DNA of 6,889 bases from positions 1-6,889 of the forward strand of contig DAOWAG010000064.1 in NCBI GenBank assembly GCA_030634715.1, given 5' to 3'. This DNA is from Candidatus Aegiribacteria sp. (lineage in GTDB: Bacteria; Fermentibacterota; Fermentibacteria; Fermentibacterales; Fermentibacteraceae). The position numbers and the translations under genes were made by a program. The notes under the pieces were generated by a model. The model was not told the origin of the DNA. It saw only the letters and a program-made list of their open reading frames with translations, and did no database searches. Positions 5,884 through 6,889 of the stretch are shown here, piece by piece (position 1 is the stretch's first letter; each line of letters opens with the position of its first letter).

Positions 5884-6726
5884 TTATCTGCTGCGGTTCC
5901 AGGTCTTCACAGTATTAGAAAGAAGAAATGCGATTGTCAGAGGACCTACACCGCCTGGAACAGGTGTTATCGCGCCACAGATATCTTTCACCTGCTCAAA
6001 ATCTACATCTCCGCGGAGTCCTTCAGACGTACGGGTGATACCCACATCGATTACTGTGGCTCCGGGCTTGATAAATTCAGAATTTATCATGTAAGGTCTT
6101 CCAATTGCTGAAATCAGAATATCGGCCTGTCTGCACAAACCGGGCAGATCCGGAGTATGCGAGTGCGCGATAGTGACAGTTGCGTGCTCGCGGAGCAGAA
6201 GAGCCGCCATAGGCTTTCCCACGATGTTACTCCTACCTACGATAACAGCGTTGACTCCATCCATCTGTATTTCACTGTATTTAAGAAGAGCAATTATCCC
6301 GACAGGTGTACATGGGAATAGACCTTCTTCTCCCCGCCAGAGTCTTCCAACGTTAACCGGATGAAATCCATCCACATCTTTAAATGGTAGAATTGACGAT
6401 GCGATTGTCTCGTCTGAGATCTGATCCGGAAGAGGAAGCTGACAGAGAATGCCATCAATAGAAGAATCATGATTAAGATTCTCTATTTCCCGAAGCAGCT
6501 CATCCTCGGATACAGATTCTTCCAGATGGATGATCCTGCTGATTAATCCAGTTTTCTCGCATGCTTTCTGCTTCATGGAGACATAAACCTGGCTTGCGGG
6601 ATTATCACCAACGATAATGACGGCCAGCCCTGGAGGCCGGCCGTCTGATTCTGATATTTCTTCAGCCAGATTCCTCCGTACTGTTTTAGCGAATGCCCTT
6701 CCGGAAAGAATCATAGCCTGCGTCAT
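5884..6726 (-). CDS. folD: Bifunctional methylenetetrahydrofolate dehydrogenase / methenyltetrahydrofolate cyclohydrolase
   Basis: Interconverts 5,10-methylene-, 5,10-methenyl- and 10-formyl-tetrahydrofolate, supplying one-carbon units for purines and initiator fMet; cytoplasmic. At 280 residues it has the normal FolD length. Visible signatures are PGLAVIIVGDNPAS (32-45), Y48-V-S-M-K52 with the catalytic lysine, DGILCQLPLP (91-100, with Gln96; Cys where Val is usual), KDVDGFHP (116-123), the nucleotide-binding GRSNIVGKP (164-172) and TPVPGGVGPLT (254-264; Leu where Met is common). The frame stays open to an ATG at 6804, but the extra 26 residues overlap rplU in another frame and are not FolD-like. 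ATG 6726, with GAGG seven bases upstream, is therefore chosen. It begins ten bases after the rplU stop, implying a shared transcript. No convincing terminator is seen after its TAA. Confidence 0.97.
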   Translation of the reverse strand: MTQAMILSGRAFAKTVRRNLAEEISESDGRPPGLAVIIVGDNPASQVYVSMKQKACEKTGLISRIIHLEESVSEDELLREIENLNHDSSIDGILCQLPLPDQISDETIASSILPFKDVDGFHPVNVGRLWRGEEGLFPCTPVGIIALLKYSEIQMDGVNAVIVGRSNIVGKPMAALLLREHATVTIAHSHTPDLPGLCRQADILISAIGRPYMINSEFIKPGATVIDVGITRTSEGLRGDVDFEQVKDICGAITPVPGGVGPLTIAFLLSNTVKTWNRSR

Positions 6727-6733
6727 GGAAATA

Positions 6734-6737
6734 CCTC
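6734..6737 (-). promoter_or_regulatory. Shine-Dalgarno site that fixes the folD start
   Basis: GAGG on the minus strand lies seven bases before ATG 6726. It shares its first base with the rplU stop codon (6739-6737), so the two genes are closely linked. The alternative ATG 6804 has no properly spaced site. Confidence 0.65.
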
Positions 6738-6889
6738 TATCCTTTATTAATCGCTGTAATCTCAATTCTTGTGTAATCCTGGCGATGTCCCTGGGTTTTC
6801 TCATAACCCTTTCGTCTTTTTCTCTTATAGACGGTTATCTTCCCGCCTCTGCCATGTTCAAGGATATTTGCTTCAACAAACGCATTTGC
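6737..6889 (-). CDS. rplU: 50S ribosomal protein L21, C-terminal part (5' end outside window)
   Basis: The last 50 codons of a gene entering from the right edge and ending at TAG 6739-6737. The translation matches the C-terminus of bL21: the segment AFVEANILEHGRGGKI, then the basic hallmark YKRKRRKGY (21-29), then QGHRQ (33-37) and the final strand YTRIEITAI. bL21 binds 23S rRNA and belongs to the large ribosomal subunit. No stop occurs before the window edge, so the frame continues upstream. The usual partner rpmA (L27) is not downstream; folD begins ten bases later. Identification rests on the strong RKGY and GHRQ motifs. Confidence 0.95.
   Translation of the reverse strand, partial: ANAFVEANILEHGRGGKITVYKRKRRKGYEKTQGHRQDYTRIEITAINKG

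Noticed and set aside
5734..6111. Plus-strand frame of 125 codons
   Set aside because: Most of it is antisense to the conserved 3' half of folD, and its translation matches nothing recognisable.
6620..6644. GC-rich inverted repeat ACGGCC / GGCCGT
   Set aside because: It is inside folD, encoding the conserved GRPPGLAV region, and has no T-run; best explained by codon choice.
6727..6804. N-terminal extension of FolD from ATG at 6804
   Set aside because: It overlaps the rplU C-terminus in another frame, is not FolD-like, and its ATG lacks a properly spaced ribosome site. ATG 6726 has one.

Overview
The window is an ordinary bacterial chromosomal stretch of moderate GC content (judged by eye), densely packed with short intergenic gaps. 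No mobile element, CRISPR array, tRNA or rRNA is visible. Two cysteine-type lipoproteins and a PBP4-type peptidoglycan enzyme imply a didermic or at least cell-walled bacterium. The DUF4837-like lipoprotein and the tandem SurA/PpiC-like lipoprotein architecture suggest the wider Fibrobacteres-Chlorobi-Bacteroidetes neighbourhood or a related uncultivated phylum. That placement is only an inference, and genus or species cannot be called.

Layout. (1) Positions 1-1048, minus strand: most of a PpiC/SurA-like lipoprotein whose 3' end runs off the left edge. (2) 1049-1138: a 90-base divergent promoter region. (3) 1139-2476, plus strand: a PBP4/DacB-family D-alanyl-D-alanine carboxypeptidase with a TTG start, ending in a small terminator hairpin. 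It converges on (4) a minus-strand run that reads from about 5775 down to 2525: a possible 55-codon small secreted or membrane protein, a DUF948-like membrane protein, a DUF4837-like lipoprotein, a TPR protein with an acidic tail, type II 3-dehydroquinate dehydratase (aroQ) and elongation factor P (efp). The DUF948-like, lipoprotein, TPR and aroQ genes are joined by 4-base or 1-base junctions and look translationally coupled. (5) Upstream of this run on the same strand, 5884-6889 holds folD preceded by the last 50 codons of rplU (ribosomal protein L21), which runs off the right edge.

How the genes fit together. The left part is about the cell envelope: folding of exported proteins and peptidoglycan remodelling. 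The middle operon mixes uncharacterised envelope proteins with a shikimate-pathway enzyme and a translation factor. The right part joins a ribosomal protein to one-carbon metabolism.

I see no clear novel system. The points most worth a second look are rplU followed directly by folD instead of rpmA, the small ORF at the head of the operon, and the tightly coupled, poorly characterised envelope genes placed in front of aroQ-efp.
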